From an uncultured Phascolarctobacterium sp. (GTDB lineage Bacteria; Bacillota; Negativicutes; Acidaminococcales; Acidaminococcaceae): 7,913 nucleotides of DNA. The translations under genes were made by a program, and so were the position numbers. Of the stretch, positions 7,362 through 7,913 are shown in pieces; positions within the stretch are counted from its first letter, which is position 1, and every line of letters starts with the position of its first letter. Under the pieces are notes generated by a model. It was given only the letters and a program-made list of their open reading frames with translations. It was not told the origin of the DNA and ran no database searches. The stretch lies in assembly GCA_900547415.1 (NCBI GenBank), contig URGS01000045.1, positions 1 to 7,913 of the forward strand. Direction: 5' to 3'.

Positions 7362-7408
7362 AACTCCACCTAGTTTGATATTATATTATATCATTTCTAG
7401 GTGGAGTT
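7362..7408 (-). repeat. 12-bp inverted repeat around the gtrA -10 element
   Basis: AACTCCACCTAG (7362-7373) and its exact reverse complement CTAGGTGGAGTT (7397-7408) flank 23 bp. In the minus direction the inside can add a GATAT/ATATC stem around a 6-base loop, and the downstream arm is followed by T residues (a five-T run at 7359-7363). In the same direction the downstream arm contains the gtrA ribosome binding site AGGTGGAG. The structure could be a terminator for transcripts arriving from radC, a cover over the ribosome binding site, or a DNA operator. Confidence 0.85.
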
Positions 7409-7413
7409 GTGAA
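7385..7413 (-). promoter_or_regulatory. Predicted promoter of the gtrA operon
   Basis: On the minus strand, TTCACA (7408-7413, five of six to consensus) is followed after 17 bp by TATAAT (7385-7390, perfect). A second overlapping TATAAT lies at 7380-7385. A transcript would begin around 7376-7378 and have a leader of about 20 bases containing the AGGTGGAG site. The spacer between -35 and -10 is occupied by the upstream arm of the inverted repeat. Confidence 0.8.
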
Positions 7414-7504
7414 CACTTTAGTGATAAAAGGGCGATTTTATGTAGTTTTGATAGGGGATTTAGTCAAAAGCAGTATGTTTTCTCTTGTGTAAAGGAAAAA
7501 TGAA

Positions 7505-7516
7505 AGCCATATGGCT
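7505..7516. repeat. 12-bp perfect palindrome, radC-gtrA spacer
   Basis: AGCCATATGGCT is self-complementary and is followed in the minus direction by TTCATTTTTCC. As RNA it would give only a 4-bp stem with a 4-base loop, so it is at best a weak terminator. It could equally be a protein-binding site or chance. Confidence 0.25.
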
Positions 7517-7523
7517 AGTCCTG

Positions 7524-7595
7524 CTATTCGCCTTCAAATATTCTTTTTACAAGTTCTTCTTTCTCGTAGTCCAAACACCATTTAAAAGTGTAATT
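7524..7595 (-). pseudogene. Possible decayed coding remnant
   Basis: A 23-codon frame between two stops ends in DYEKEELVKRIFEGE followed by TAG, a charged, helix-like sequence typical of a protein C-terminus. It has no start codon or ribosome binding site, and it lies just after radC in another frame. It may be the tail of a gene that was otherwise lost. It is too short to identify, and chance is a real possibility. Confidence 0.25.
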
Positions 7596-7602
7596 TTAGG
7601 AA

Positions 7603-7913
7603 CTATCTATTTAGTGGTGTATATTCCGTTCTTAAATGTGTATTTCCAAAATCTAATTCTCCATTTTCCTGAAAGCTAAAATAGGTTCCATCTCCAATTA
7701 TAATGTGGTCCAACAAAGGAATTTCCATTGTATTACCAGCACTGTGCAGCATTGTTGTAAGCTCCCTATCCTCACGACTAGGATTTTCTACCCCAGAAGG
7801 GTGATTATGTGCTACCACAATGGCTGCTGCTTTATGAGTAATAGCAACCTCATATACCTCTCTTGGATGGACTAGAGAACCAGTAAGTGTGCCTACAGAA
7901 ACAACTTCTGAAG
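7603..7913 (-). CDS. radC: RadC family protein, C-terminal part (MPN/JAMM domain)
   Basis: The frame is open to the right edge, so the N-terminus (normally a helix-hairpin-helix region) lies outside the window and about 103 residues are present. They contain the RadC JAMM metal motif HNHPSGVENPSRED, which fits H-x-H-x7-S-x2-D exactly. It is preceded by VSVGTLTGSLVHPREVYEVA and followed by LDHIIIGDGTYFSFQENG, both typical of the family. The Glu of SEVVSVGT near the edge is a candidate for the catalytic glutamate. The protein runs about 16 residues past the usual end (NTHLRTEYTPLNR). The biochemical role of chromosomal RadC is unsettled; the old repair role has been questioned. It ends 246 bp before gtrA with no strong terminator of its own. 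An ATG or GTG inside the frame, such as the GTG at 7818, should not be taken as the start. Confidence 0.93.
   Translation of the reverse strand, partial: SEVVSVGTLTGSLVHPREVYEVAITHKAAAIVVAHNHPSGVENPSREDRELTTMLHSAGNTMEIPLLDHIIIGDGTYFSFQENGELDFGNTHLRTEYTPLNR

Noticed and set aside
7362..7408. Invertible (phase-variable) promoter
   Set aside because: The inverted repeats flank the -10, but only 23 bp lie between them, too short for the recombinase-driven promoter inversions known, and no recombinase gene is nearby. Read-level evidence of inversion would reopen this.
7448..7475. Plus-strand promoter (TTGATA) for the small hydrophobic open frame
   Set aside because: The -35-like TTGATA is good, but the sequence 17 bases downstream (CAGTAT) is a poor -10, so it gives little support.

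Overview
The window looks like ordinary chromosomal DNA from a low-to-mid GC Firmicute. Strong AGGAGG-type ribosome binding sites, sigma-70/A promoters, a compact single-strand layout and the protein types (PepT-like M20 peptidase, split ThrE-type exporter, GtrA, DgkB-like lipid kinase, LTA-synthase-like sulfatase-fold transferase, RadC) all fit. A diderm Negativicutes member is a reasonable guess, but this is inference from overall impression; no rRNA or clade-specific marker is present. No mobile element, CRISPR array, tRNA or rRNA was seen.

Every supported gene is on the minus strand, so the genetic order runs right to left. (A) 7603-7913 is the C-terminal half of RadC, cut by the window edge. 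(B) 7357-7602 is a 246-bp spacer. It holds a strong promoter (TTCACA-17-TATAAT) whose -10 lies inside the loop of a 12-bp inverted repeat; the downstream arm carries the Shine-Dalgarno of the next gene. The spacer also holds a short stretch that looks like decayed coding sequence. (C) 3928-7356 is a three-gene envelope operon: GtrA-family membrane protein, diacylglycerol-kinase-family lipid kinase, then a membrane-anchored sulfatase/alkaline-phosphatase-fold transferase of the LtaS/PEtN-transferase type. It is closed by a clear intrinsic terminator at 3895-3926. (D) 3867-3896 is a new promoter that starts a second operon: divergent uracil-DNA glycosylase-family protein, YjjP-like and YjjB-like halves of a ThrE-type exporter, MntP manganese efflux pump, and a PepT-like M20 metallopeptidase. 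The first four genes are separated by 1 bp or overlap by 7-14 bp; the M20 gene follows after 108 bp. A possible further gene begins at position 49 and runs off the left edge.

Functional reading: operon C is consistent with transfer of a phospholipid head group to an envelope glycan or lipid. The transferase would leave diacylglycerol in the membrane, the lipid kinase would rephosphorylate it to phosphatidic acid, and GtrA would act on a polyprenyl-phosphate-linked sugar. Operon D mixes metabolite/metal export with DNA-base repair and peptide turnover and has no obvious single pathway. The most unusual points are the promoter-in-a-hairpin arrangement ahead of operon C and the divergent UDG-family motifs. 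No wholly new multi-gene system is evident. Several starts were moved to internal ATG codons because the upstream candidates lie inside or before the ribosome binding site.
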